A stretch of DNA of 64,000 bases from Zea mays (taxonomy: Eukaryota; Streptophyta; Magnoliopsida; Poales; Poaceae): assembly GCF_902167145.1 (NCBI RefSeq), contig NC_050104.1, forward strand, positions 104,295,849 through 104,359,848. The letters run 5' to 3'. Under the pieces are notes generated by a model. It saw nothing but the letters and a program-made list of their open reading frames with translations. It was not told the origin of the DNA and made no database searches. The number at the start of each line of letters is the position of its first letter. Positions within the stretch are counted from its first letter, which is position 1. Shown here one piece after another: positions 1 to 10,724 of the stretch. Made by a program: the position numbers and the translations under genes.

Positions 1-1576
1 CCACCCGCGGACTGACCAATGGCTCTACGACCTTCCGCGTGTCCTTGCCCCTCGAGTGGGGACGTGGGCGATGGCCTTATCACAGCAGCGTCTGCCCTGA
101 GGTCATCGCTGCTGCTGTTTGGCCACCCGGAGCGGAGGTCGTTGTCGCTGCTGCCGGAGCGGGCGGCGGCGAGCCACCTGGGGTTTTGTCGCCCCGCAGG
201 CCCTCCAATGTGGGGGGTTGTTCGTACCTGCGGGGGCGGAACCAGAGTTCTGTTTGTAATGGCACCTTGAGTGCCGGTGTCTGTTCATTGTGGCTGTCGG
301 GGCCTGAACATGTGTGTATTTTGGCGTAAAGCCATGTTTTTTCCTCATTTCGAGCACTAGGACTCGCCTGTCGGCTAGCTAAACCGCTTAACCAAGTGTG
401 AGTTGCCTCGTGCGGAAGGTGACGAGTGAGGTATCCGTATCCCGGAGGCGTAGGAGTCCCTCGGCTTGGTCGGCCTTGCCGCCCGAGGCTTCTCTTGCTC
501 AGTTAAAGAAAACCTCGGCCGCTCTGCGATGAGCCAGAGACGGAGGCAGCAGTGTCAGCATGGACAGAGGCGGAGTTGGCTCGAAAAGAAGCTTCGTTGG
601 CCGGAGCCTGGCCGGGCTGTCCACTGGCCGGACCAGCGCCGGAGTTGGGTTGCCGAGGCCATGAGCCGGGCTGATGTCCTCGGGGGACAGGTGGCTGAGG
701 CTACGGAGCGGCCGGTCGAGCCGTCTGCTCAGGCCGGGTTCCCGGAGGAGACCCTAGCGGCGATGGCCCAGGTGTGGTGCCGACAGGTTCCTTCGAGGTG
801 GAGATCCTCCGACCGTGTTGTCGTCCGAGGCCGGGTCGGATTCCACCGAAGGTGGAGTCGACGCCGAGGGTGCTGCTGCTCCCCCACTGATGTCTGATCC
901 TGCAGGAACAGTTTATCTGTAGTGTGCGTATGTTTTTTGCGGCCGCCGAGGCCCAAACATACCATCGTCGTGTTGTAAAGCTGTGTTTCTTTTCCCCTTG
1001 TTTCGAGTATCAGGACTTGTTCGTCGGTAACAGAATTGCTTATCCGAGCAAGAGTTACTTTTCACGGAAGGTGATGAGTGAGGTATCCGTATCCCGGAGG
1101 CGTAGGAGTCCCTCGGCTCGATCGGCCTTGCCGCTTACGTGTACTCTTACTCGTCCGTTGAATTCTGTTATTGATATAGTCGAGAAGGCACGAAAAATCG
1201 TTTCGGCAGAACAACTTTCGAACGTTAAGACTTGTTCGGCCAGCGGAATCACTTATCCGAGCGTGAGTTACTTATCGTAGAAGGTGATGAGTGAGGTATC
1301 CATATCCCGGAGGCGTAGGAGTCCCTCGGCTCGATCGGCCTTGCCTGCTTACATGTACTCCGTCGTTTTCAGGATCCCACTTTCGAAGTAGTCGAAAAGC
1401 ACGAAAGATGTTCTGGCAGAAAGACTTTTTCCGAGGAAAATTTTGACGCAGAGGGGGTGCCCCCCTTCTAGCCCCCGAGGGAGGGTCGGGCTTTGTCGAG
1501 GCAAGGCTGACCCTTTCTTGATGGTTAGACTTTGTTGGCGTATGTAGACGAGGTATATGAACGACTTGAAAACATC
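1..1576 (-). other. long 3' noncoding tail of the gypsy element with three dispersed repeats
   Basis: No convincing protein. A block ending GAGGTATCCGTATCCCGGAG recurs around 419-465, 1072-1118 and 1284-1330, each preceded by a related 60-100 bp segment (about CTTATCCGAGCAAGAGTTAC). Such repeat-bearing tails between integrase and 3' LTR are typical of Tat elements. Short plus-strand frames here (for example 466-897) show no recognisable domain. Confidence 0.6.
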
Positions 1577-2425
1577 TTAAGGGTAGAAGCGATGTAGCTG
1601 TCGGATGTTCCATGCGTTGTTGTAGACCTCGCCTTGACTGTTGGCCAGCTTGTATGTTCCGGGCTTCAAAATCTTGGCGATGATGAATGGCCCTTCCCAG
1701 GGAGGCGTGAGCTTGTGGCGCCCTCGGGCGTCTTGTCGTAGCCGAAGCACCAAGTCGCCCACCTGGAGGTCTCGGGACCAAACCCCTCGGGCGTGGTAGC
1801 GTCGCAGGGACTGCTGATATCGCGCCGAGTGTAGTAAGGCCATGTCCCGAGCCTCTTCCAGCTGGTCCAGTGAGTCTTCTCGGTTGGTTCGATTGCTTCG
1901 GTCGTCGTACGCCCTCGTCCTCGGGGATCCGTATTCCAAGTCTGTGGGCAAGATAACTTTGGCCCCATACACTAGAAAAAACGGCATGAAGCCCGTGGCT
2001 CGGCTTGGCGTCGTTCTCAGACTCCAGACCACCGAGGGGAGTTCCTTCATCCACCTCCTACCGAACTTGTTGAGGTCGTTGTAGATCCGCGGCTTGAGTC
2101 CTTGCAGAATCATGCCGGTGGCACGCTCTACTTGCCCATTCGTCATGGGGTCAGCTACGGCGGCCCAGTCCACCCGGATGTGGTGATCCTCGCAGAAGTC
2201 CAGGAACTTTCTGCCGGTGAACTGGGTGCCAATGTCGATGATGATGGAGTTCGGGACCCCAAAGCGATGGATGATGTTGGTGAAGAACGCCACCGCCTGT
2301 ACGGACCTGATGCTGTTTAGGGGTCTGACCTCGATCCACTTGGAGAATTTGTCGATGGCGACCAGCAGGTGCGTGTAGCCCCCGGGTGCTTTCTGCAAGG
2401 GACCGATGAGGTCCAGACCCCACAC
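1577..2425 (-). pseudogene. integrase of the gypsy element
   Basis: The 282 codons are again in the same frame. The core domain shows MWGLDLIGPLQKAPGGY (first D), IIDIGTQFTG (second D, normally followed by N, here I) and NGQVERATGM (E). The C-terminal part, LQVGDLVLRLRQ then LTPPWEGPFIIAKIL, is the usual DNA/chromatin-binding end. The zinc-binding N-terminus lies at 2786-2430 and is interrupted by stops. The D-I pair where D-N is usual may be one more inactivating change. Confidence 0.82.
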
Positions 2426-2785
2426 AGCAAACGGCCAGGTGATGGGTATCGTTTGCAGAGCCTAAGCGGGCAGGTGGGTCTGCTTTGCGTAGAATTGACA
2501 CCCTTGGCAGGTGCGTACAATCCTAGTGGCGTCGGCCACCACGGTTGGCCAGTAGAAACCCTGTCGGAAGGCGTTTCCAACGAGGGCCTGAGGTGCTGCG
2601 TGGTGACCGCAAGCCCCCTAGTGTATTTCTTGTAATAACTCCTAACCTTCGGCGATGGATATGCATCGCTGGAGGATGCCTAAGGGGCTGCGGTGGTAGA
2701 GCTCCTTCCCGTCACCTAGCAAGACGAATGACTTGGCGCGCCGCGCCAGTCGCCGAGCTTCGGCTCTGTCGAGGGGTAGCTCTCC

Positions 2786-3385
2786 TCAGTGGAAATATTG
2801 CAGGTACGGGGTCCGCCAGTTTCGATTAGGCGTGACCCCATTCCGCTCTTCCTTGACGCGCAGTGCCTCACCCTTGGGGGCCAAGGGTGCCTCGGGCTGA
2901 GCCGAGGGCACCTCGGGCAGGGCCGAGACCTTCTCGGGCTCGGGCGTGTCGTCGGTCTTGACTGAGGGTTGATGTAGGTCTCGGGAGAAGACGTCCGGGG
3001 GAACCGTTGTCCGCCCCGAGGCTATCTTAGCCAGCTCGTCCGCAGTCTCGTTGTATCGTCGGGCGATGTGGTTGAGCTCGAGCCCGTAGAACTTGTCCTC
3101 CAGGTGCCGAACCTCATCGCAGTAGGCTTCCATCTTCGGGTCGCGGCAATGGGAGTTCTTCATGACTTGGTCGATGACGAGCTGCGAGTCGCCACGAGCG
3201 TCGAGGCGTCGGACCCCTAGCTCGATGGCGATGCGCAACCCGTTAACCAGAGCCTCGTACTCGGCCACGTTGTTGGACGCCGGGAAATGGAGGCGCAACA
3301 CGTAGCGGAGGTGCTTTCCGAGGGGTGAGATGAAGAGCAGGCCCTCGCCCGCTCCTGTTTTCATCAACGACCCGTCGAAAAACAT
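2786..3385 (-). pseudogene. additional (archaeal-type) RNase H domain of the gypsy element
   Basis: In frame with the RT segment after a single TAG at 3389. It starts with FFDGSLMKTGAGEGLLFISP, followed by NNVAEYEALVNGL, GDSQLVIDQ and HIARRYNETADELAKIASG. These are the D, E, D and final D blocks of a complete RNase H fold placed after the one already in the RT segment. A second RNase H of this kind is known from Tat-lineage elements. The segment ends at a TGA (2786), probably from CGA. Confidence 0.75.
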
Positions 3386-3388
3386 GGT

Positions 3389-4819
3389 CTAGAGTTCCAG
3401 TTGGATCGGAGCTGCTGGAAGCTGGGTGTCGACCCATTCAGCCACAAAGTCTGCCAAGACTTGGGACTTGATGGCCTTCCGAGGGGCGAACGAGATTGTC
3501 TCGCCCATGATCTCCACCGCCCACTTTGCAATCCTACCCGAGGCCTCTCGGCACTGGATGATCTCCCGCAGGGGGAAGGATGACACCACAGTCACCGGGT
3601 GAGACTCGAAGTAGTGTCGCAACTTTCGCCGCGTCAGAATTACCGCGTACAGTAGCTTCTGGATTTGCGGGTAGCGGATTTTGGTCTCAGACAGTACTTC
3701 ACTGATGAAGTAGACCGGCCTCTGGACGGGCAATGTGTGCCCCTCTTCTCGTCTCTCGACCACAATCGCGGCGCTGACCACCTGAGTGGTAGCGGCGACG
3801 TAGATCAAGAGGGCTTCTCCAACAGCGGGAGGCACCAAGGTGGGCGCGCTTGTAAGGAGCGCCTTTAGGTTTCCGAGGGCTTCCTCGGCCTCGAGGGTCC
3901 AAGTGAAGCGCTCGATCTTCCTTAAGAGGCGGTACAGAGGTAGGCCTCTTTCGCCGAGGCGCGAGATGAAACGGCTCAGGGCCGCAAGGCATCCCATGAC
4001 CCTCTGTACTCCTTTCAAGTCCTTGATGGGCCCCATGTTGGTGATGGCCACGATTTTCTCCGGGTTGGCCTCGATGCCCCGCTCGGAGACGATGAACCCC
4101 AGGAGCATGCCTCGGGGGACTCCGAAGACAAACTTCTCGGGACTGAGTTTTACGCCTTTCGCCTTGAGACACTTGAATGTCGTTTCAAGGTCAGAGAGGA
4201 GGTCAGAGGCTTTCCTCGTCTTGACTACGATGTCATCGACGTAAGCCTCGACCGTTCGGCCAATGTGTTCTCCAAACACGTGGTTCATGCACCTTTGGTA
4301 TGTCGCACCCGCATTCCTCAAACCGAATGGCATAGTAACGTAGCAGTACATGCCAAAGGGCGTGATGAAAGAAGTCGCGAGCTGGTCGGACTCTTTCATC
4401 CTGATCTGGTGATACCCTGAGTAGGCATCGAGGAAAGACAGGGTTTCGCACCCAGTAGTGGAATCCACGATTTGATCGATGTGAGGTAGAGGGTAGGGAA
4501 CTTTCGGACATGCTTTGTTTAGACCAGTGTAGTCTACACACATCCGCCATTTCCCTCCTTTCTTTCTCACAAGCACAGGGTTGACAAGCCATTCGGGATG
4601 GAATACCTCTTTGATGAACCCTGCAGCCATCAGCTTGTGGATCTCCTCGCCTATGGCTCTGCGCTTTTCTTCGTCGAATCGGTGCAGAGGCTGCTTCATG
4701 GGTCGGGCTCTAGCTCGGATATCCAGCGAGTGCTCGGCGACATCCCTCGGTATGCCAGGCATGTCCGAGGGACTCCACGCAAAAACCTCGGCGTTCGCGC
4801 GGAGAAAGTCGACGAGCAC
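3389..4819 (-). pseudogene. pol: reverse transcriptase and first RNase H of the gypsy element
   Basis: The 476 codons hold the RT core: KGGKWRMCVDYTGLNKACPK, SFLDAYSGYHQIRM, PFGLRNAGATYQRCMN and the catalytic box YVDDIVV. The connection and first RNase H follow (LLIYVAATTQVVSAAIVVER, then RKLRHYFESHPVTVVS). The frame is continuous with the segments on both sides and is cut only by TAG codons at 4826 and 3389. No frameshift is seen inside. RT would copy the element RNA in the particle. The flanking stops make the product incomplete. Confidence 0.85.
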
Positions 4820-4825
4820 TGCTTC

Positions 4826-6169
4826 CTATTTGGGGTCGAGCTCGGAGCCGATCCGGATCTGCTTGGAGGCATCGTTGCTGGGGTCGAGAAGGACGGACTT
4901 AACCGTCTCAGCTGGCTCGAAGTTGCCGGCATGGCGCTTCGCATCTGGTGCCTCCTTGGAGAGGCTCTCCAGGTCGGTGATGAGGGCCTTGGATTCGGCG
5001 AGGGCCTCGGCGTACTCCACGCACTCCACGTCGCATTCGTACGCGTGTCGGTACGTGGAGCCGACGGTGATGACCCCGTTGGGGCCCGACATCTTGAGCT
5101 TGAGGTAGGTGTAGTTGAGGACGGCCATGAACTTGGCATAGCATGGTCTCCCCAGCACTGCGTGGTAGGTTCCTCGGAACCCGACCACCTCGAACGTGAG
5201 GGTTTCCTTTCGGAAGTTGGAGGGAGTCCCGAAGCAGACAGGCAGATCGAGTTGTCCGAGGGGTTGGACGCGTTTCCCAGGGATGATCCCGTGAAAGGGC
5301 GCCGCGCCGGCCCGGACCGAGGACATATCGATCTGCAGGAGCCCAAGGGTCTCAGCGTAGATGATGTTGAGGCTGCTGCCTCCGTCCATGAGGACCTTGG
5401 TAAGCCTGATGTTGCCGATGACGGGATCGACAACGAGCGGGTACTTTCCCGGGCTCGGCACGCGGTCGGGGTGGTCACCCTGGTCGAAGGTGATGGGCTT
5501 GTCGGACCAGTCTAGGTAGACTGGCGCCGCCACCTTTACCGAGCAGACCTCCCAGCGCTCTTGCTTGCGGTGCCGAGCCGAGGCGTTCGCCACATGGCCA
5601 CCGTAGATCATGAAGCAGTCGCGGACCTCGAGGAACTCCTCTGCCTTGTGGCCCTCCTTCTTGTCGTCGTCGTGGGCTCTGCCACCTTCCGCCGGTGGCC
5701 CAGCCTTGTGGAAGTAGCGCCAAAGCATGACGCACTCCTCAAGGGTGTGCTTGACGGGACCCTGATGATAGGGGCACGACTCCTTGAGCATCTTGTCGAA
5801 CAGATTGGCGCCTCCGGGAGGCTTCCGAGGGTTCCTGTGCTCGGTGGCGGCGACAAGGTCTGCGTCGGCGGCGTCGCGTTTCGCTTGCGACTTCTTCTTG
5901 CCCTTCTTCTTGGTGCCGTGCTGAGCGGACGCCTTGGGGACGTCTTCCGGCTGGCGCCCCTGAGGCTGCTTGTCCTTCCGAAAGATGGCCTCGACTGCCT
6001 CCTGACCAGAGGCGAACTTGGTGGCGATGTCCATCAGCTCGCTCGCCCGGTGGGAGTCTTGCGACCCAGCTTGCTCACCAGGTCGCAACAAGTGGTGCCG
6101 GCGAGGAACGCACCGATGACATCTGAGTCGGTGATGTTGGGCAGCTCGGTGCGCTGCTTCGAAAATCAC
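4826..6169 (-). pseudogene. gag C-terminus and aspartic protease of the gypsy element
   Basis: An open stretch of 447 codons whose first 40 residues are out of frame with the true protein. After ASELMDIATKFASG it carries a lysine-rich linker, a cysteine/histidine patch (CPYHQGPVKHTLEECVMLW) near residues 136-154, and a retropepsin-like domain with the active-site motif LMDGGSSLNIIY followed by VLGRPCYAKF. The DGGS form replaces the usual D[ST]G and is common in Tat elements. It ends in TAG at 4826-4828. The RT segment at 4819 continues in the same frame, so the original polyprotein ran through this point. Confidence 0.8.
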
Positions 6170-6252
6170 CGGATGTAGTCCCGCAGGGACTCTCCCGGCT
6201 GCTGGCGGCAGCTTTTGAGATCCCAGGAGTTCCTAGGGCGCACGTACGTGCC

Positions 6253-8073
6253 CTAGAAGTTGTCGGCGAAGGCTTTGACCAGGTCGTCCCTGTTGGAGAT
6301 CTGCGCAGGAGGCAGATGCTCCAGCCAGGCTCGGGCGGCGTCGGAAAGGAACAAGGGGAGGTTGCGGATGATGAGGTTGTCATCGTCCGTCCCACCCAGC
6401 TGGCAGGCTAGCCGGTAGTCCGCGAGCCACAGTTCTGGCTTTGACTCCCCCGAGTACTTGGTGATGGTAGTCGGGGTTCGGAACCGGGTCGGGAACGACG
6501 CCCGTCGTATGGCTCGGCTGAAAGCTTGCGGACCGGGTGGTTCGGGCGAGGGGCTCCGATCCTCCCTGCTGTCGTAGCGTTCCCCACACCTGGGGTGGTA
6601 GCCTCGGTGCACCTTCTCGTCGAGGTGGGCTCGACGGTCGCGGCGGTGGTGCTCGTTGCCGAGGCAACCCGGGGCCGCAGGTGTTGTGTTCCGCGTTCGC
6701 CCGGTGTGGACCGAGGCTTCCCGCATGAATCGGGAAGTCGCGACGCGATGCTCCGGGGGGTACCCCTTGCCTTCGGGAGGCAGAGCTTTCGGCCCGTCGG
6801 ACCGCGGCATCCTCCAGGAGATTCTTGAGCTCTCCATGGATACGCCGCCCCTCTGTGGTGGATGATTCCGGCATCGCTCGGAGTAGTATCGCTGCTGCAG
6901 CCAGGTTCTGGCCGACCCCACTAGAAGCTGGGGGCAGCCTTGCCCTGGCATCGTTGGCGATGCGGTGTAGGTCGTCCTGGGCCAGATGACGCGCTTCTTC
7001 GGCTGGTGCTCGGCCTGCCCACTCCTGCCCGATATTTTGCCGAAGCTGCACAAGTTGTCCTGCTTCCTCGTCGAGCCTGGCCTGCATCTCGCGGATTTGC
7101 TCGAGCTGTGCGTCCTGACCCCCGCAGGGACTGGGACCACAGCTAGCTCCCGAAGGATGTCAACGCGAGGCACATGCCTAGGGGGATCACCGTCCTCCGG
7201 CATACCAAGATGGTTGCCTTCGTCGAGACCCCCTAGATCGACGTGGAAGCATTCGCGACTTGGGCCACAGTCCTCGTCGTCGAGGCTATGGCTACTATCG
7301 GAGCAATCAGAGAGGCAGTAGTCACATGCGGTCATGAAGTCTCGCATGGCACTGGGGTCACCGAGCCCGGAGAAATCCCAACCAGAGTCAGGCTCGTCAT
7401 CTTCCTCGGAACCCAGGGGCCCGTAGGTCGAGACGGCCGTCAGTTGGTCCCAGGTTGACCGCATATGATACCCTGGAGGGTTTGGACATGCCTTTATGAA
7501 AGCGTCCACCGAAGCGGGGTCGCTTGGTGTGTCGCAGCTGAATCTAAAAGGCATGGGATGGGAAACAGACGGTACCTCTTGATCGACGGATGGTGACGAG
7601 GTCGCGTCAGGGACGGACTGCACCGTTGTCTCAGGTACGAGGTTAACGCCCAGCAAGTCCTTCACGAGCGTGCTGGCGTCGTCCGTCAGCTTGGGATTGG
7701 CGTGTTGCGGGGAGACGACGCTCGTCTTCATCTCAGACGCGAGGTCAACGCCCGACGTGTCCCCCGCTGGGGCGTCAGCGCCGTCGACTTGCTCGACAGC
7801 CGACGAGGTGCCGCCTCCTGCTTGGCCATGCCTGCCCCGCCTCCTCCTCTATCGGCGGGGAAGGTGACGGGACAGACCCGGATGTTGCTCTTCCGCCACG
7901 TGGGGAAGACGTCGTCGATTCCGCCGCCAGGGGGCGGGCTGACGACCGCCATTGTCGTTGTCGCACGACGGAGGAAGGAGTATCATGTCGTAGCTGCCGT
8001 CGAGGGACATGAACTCAAGACTCCCGAAACGGAGCATCGTTCCGGGTTGGAGAGGTTGCTGGAGACTACCCAT
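6253..8073 (-). pseudogene. gag: gag of the gypsy element, N-terminal part, disrupted
   Basis: Gag would form the virus-like particle around the element RNA. The first plausible start is the ATG at 8073, 60 bases inside the LTR boundary. The frame breaks near 7950-7730, and a long open stretch follows at 7731-6253. Its last 90 residues look like the retrotransposon gag core (SGESKPELWLADYRLACQLG, then ARAWLEHLPP). The stretch ends in a TAG after ADNF where related proteins continue, which suggests a CAG-to-TAG change. A further stop and a frameshift separate it from the next segment. Start and N-terminus are uncertain. Confidence 0.72.
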
Positions 8074-8113
8074 CTGGAGCTTGACGGGAAGCTGTTCGTC
8101 AACACGCAGCAGG

Positions 8114-8131
8114 CCCCTACCTGGCGTGCCA
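8114..8131 (-). other. primer-binding-site-like sequence of the gypsy element
   Basis: Two bases inside the 5' LTR the minus strand reads TGGCACGCCAGGTAGGGG, the position and TGG start expected for a tRNA primer-binding site. I did not identify the tRNA. Confidence 0.5.
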
Positions 8132-8400
8132 ACTGTCGGCGTTTCGACCCTAGGGGTCCCTGGACCGACGAGTAAAATGTCGCTGCGTGTCCCAGCCCGG
8201 ATGGGTCGGCGCGAGACGGGACACAAAGGGGGGAAAACAGCAAGGGGAAACCGCGGCCTTCGTGTTGTCCTGCGCCCCGGACGGATGCGCTTGCAGTAGG
8301 GGGTTACAAGCGTTCGTGTGGGAGAGAGAGAGAGAGAGAGACCGTCTGCCAGCCCGTTCTCCCGCGTGGCCACCTTCTCGTACGAGAGCCCTGGGCCTTC

Positions 8401-8408
8401 CTTTTATA
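8401..8408 (-). promoter_or_regulatory. TATA box of the gypsy LTR
   Basis: Minus-strand TATAAAAG inside the 5' LTR, about 270 bp before the LTR inner end, the usual place for the U3/R promoter. Expected to start the genomic transcript running toward position 1. Confidence 0.55.
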
Positions 8409-8814
8409 GACGTAAGGAGAGGGCCCAGGTGTACAATGGGGGGTGTAGCAATGTGCTAACGTGTCTAGCAGAGAGGAGCCAGAGCCCTAAGTACATGCCG
8501 TCGTGGTTGTCGGAGAGGTTTTGGCGCCCTGTTCATGTGATGTCGTGGCCGTCGGAGGAGCGCTTGAGCCCTGTGGAAGTACAGCTGTCGGGGCTGTCGG
8601 ATCCTTGCTGACGTCTCCTTGCTTCCGTAAGGGGCTGAGATCCGCCGTCGTCATGGAGCACGCGGGGTGTCATCATTACTTGTTTACCAGGGCGAACCAG
8701 ATGGGACGCCGGTCTTGTTCCCCGTAGCCTGAGCTAGCTAGGGGTAGGGTAATGATGGCCCCTCCTGTGACGTGGTCGGTCCGAGCCCGAGGTCGGGCGA
8801 GGCGGAGGCTCCTC

Positions 8815-9412
8815 CGAGGTCGAGGTTGAGTCCGAGCCCCGGGGGTCGAGCGAGGCGGAGACCGTCGTCCAAGGTTGAGGTTGACTCCGAGCCCTAGGGT
8901 CGGGCGAGGCGGAGACTGCCTTCTGGAGTCGAGGCTGAGTCCGAGCCCTGGGGTCGGGCGAGGCGGAGTCCGTCTTCCGAGGTCGAGGTTGAGTCCGAGC
9001 CCTAGGGTCAGGCGAGGCAGAGTCCATCGTCTGAGGTCGAGGTTGAGTCCGAGCCCTGGGGTCGGGCGAGCCGGAGTCCGTCGTCCGAGGTCGAGGCTGA
9101 GTCCGAGCCCTGGGGTCAGGCGAGGCAGAGTCCGTCTTCCAAGGTCGAGGCTGAGTCCGAACCCTGGGGTCAGGCGAGGCGGAGTCCATCGTCCGAGGTT
9201 GAGGTTGAGTCCGAGCCCTGGGGTCGGGCGAGCCGGAGTCCGTCGTCCGAGGTCGAGGCTGAGTCCGAGCCCTGGGGTCAGGCGAGGCAGAGTCCGTCTT
9301 CCAAGGTCGAGGCTGAGTCCGAACCCTAGGGTCAGGCGAGGCGGAGTCCGTCTTCCAAGGTCGAGGCTGAGTTCGAGCCCTAGGGTCAGGCGAGGCGGAG
9401 CTTCCTATGGCG
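8815..9412. repeat. 54-bp tandem repeat array inside the LTR, about 11 copies
   Basis: The GC-rich unit begins GAGGCTGAGTCCGAGCCCTG and recurs every 54 bp. Because 54 is a multiple of three, the array stays open in several frames and produces spurious repetitive ORFs on both strands. Three consecutive units (162 bp) are duplicated as a block: 9039-9200 and 9201-9362 match closely, a small higher-order repeat. It lies upstream of the LTR TATA box in element orientation. Confidence 0.85.
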
Positions 9413-9965
9413 CCCGAGGCTGGACTTAGCTGCTGTCGAGTGGCATAGCAGTCGGAGCAGGGCAGGCGACGCTGTTTTCCTGTCAGGTCGGTCAGTGGAG
9501 CGGCGAAGTGACTGCGGACACTTTGGCCCTGTCGACTGAGGAGCGTGCGTTAGGATAAGGTGTCAGTCGATCCTTGCATTAAATGCTCCTGCGATACGGT
9601 CGGTTGGCGTGGCGATCTGGCTAAGGTTGCTTCTCCGCGAAGCCTGGGCCTCGGGTGAGCCGAAGGTGCGTCCGTTGCTTGAGGGGACCCTCGGGCGAGA
9701 CGTGAATCCTCCCGGGTCGGCTGCCTTTGCCTGAGGCTGGGCTCGGGCGAGGCGAGATCGTGTCCCTTGAGTGGACGGAGCCTTGACCTGAATCGCGCCC
9801 ATCAGGCCTTTGCAGCTTTGTGCTGATGGGGGTTACCAGCTGAGATTAGGAGTCTTGGGGGTACCCCTAATTATGGTCCCCAACAAATACACATGAAAAC
9901 ACATTAGTCGTAGACATAAAGGAGATATTATCAAAGGTATATAAATGAGCAATGTGTGCAAAGTA

Positions 9966-10724
9966 TCAATCAAAGTTCCGAGAATCAAGAATGTTTAGCT
10001 CATTCCTAAGTTTGGTAAAGGTTTTCTCATCTAAAGGTTTGGTAAAGATATCGGCTAATTGTTCTTTGGTGCTAACATAATCAATCTCGATATCCCCCCT
10101 TTGTTGGTGATCCCTCAAAAAGTGATACTGAATGGCTATGTGCTTAGTGCGGCTGTGTTCAACGGGATTATCCGCCATGCGGATTGCACTCTCATTGTCA
10201 CATAGAAGAGGGACTTTGCTCAATTTGTAGCCATAGTCCCTAAGGGTTTCCCTAATCCAAAGCAATTGCGCGCAACAATGGCCTGCGTCAATGTATTCGG
10301 CTTCGGCGGTAGAGAGAGCTACTGAATTTTGCTTCTTTGAAGCCCAAGACACCAGAGATCTTCCCAAGAACTGACAAGTCCATGATGTGCTCTTTCTATC
10401 AATTTTACACCCTGCCCAATCAGCATTTGAATATCCTATTAAATTAAAGGTGGATCCCTTGGGGTACCAAAGACCAAACTTAGGTGTATGAACTAAATAT
10501 CTCAAGATTTTTTTCATGGCCCTAAGGTGTACTTCCTTAGGATCGGCTTGGAATCTTGCACACATGCATAAGGAAAGCATAATATCCGGTCGAGATGCAC
10601 ATAAATAGAGTAAAGATCCTATCATCGACCGGTATACCTTTTGATCTATGGATTTACCTCCCGTGTCGAGGTCGAGATGCCCATTGGTTCCCATGGGTGT
10701 CTTGATGGGTTTGGCATCCTTCAT
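9966..10724 (-). pseudogene. RNase H end of copia pol
   Basis: The 252 codons include the copia-typical link MKDAKPIKTPMGTNGHLDLD, then SLLYLCASRPDIMLSLCMCA, YSNADWAGCKIDRKSTSWTC, STAEAEYIDAGHC and LCDNESAIRMADNPVEHSRT, ending IFTKPLDEKTF. These are the RNase H acidic blocks of Ty1/copia. STSWT where the copia at 57191 has STSGT is a likely point mutation. Confidence 0.82.

Larger units (their letters stand above)
1..9885 (-). mobile_element. Ty3/gypsy retrotransposon, Tat lineage, decayed; 3' end beyond left edge
   Basis: Reading on the minus strand from 9885 downward there is a 5' LTR (9885-8134), a primer-binding-like site, gag, protease, reverse transcriptase, a second RNase H and integrase, then a long noncoding tail that leaves the window at base 1. 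The order PR-RT-RNH-INT and the gag/pol motifs are those of Ty3/gypsy. The extra RNase H, DGGS-type protease and long tail after integrase fit the Tat lineage. The element sits in the 3' untranslated part of the copia element at 9886-17074. A 5-bp target duplication AATAC (9886-9890) is predicted but its partner is outside the window. Many in-frame stops make it inactive. The LTR resembles very abundant maize families (huck/flip type); that family call is tentative. Confidence 0.88.
8134..9885 (-). repeat. 5' LTR of the minus-strand gypsy element (1752 bp)
   Basis: On the minus strand it starts TGTTGGGGACC at 9885 and ends CGCCGACA at 8134, so both ends carry the TG...CA signature. The inner edge abuts a primer-binding-like site. 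The outer edge abuts sequence continuous with the copia element to the right. It contains a TATA box (8401-8408) and an internal 54-bp tandem array. Only one LTR is in the window, so its age cannot be estimated here. Confidence 0.8.

Noticed and set aside
4598..5515. 305-codon plus-strand frame over gypsy protease/RT
   Set aside because: Antisense shadow of the pol frame, with no domain and no promoter.
8875..9429. 184-codon frame of 18-residue repeats (RLSPSPGV...)
   Set aside because: Product of the 54-bp tandem array in an LTR, open only because 54 is a multiple of three.
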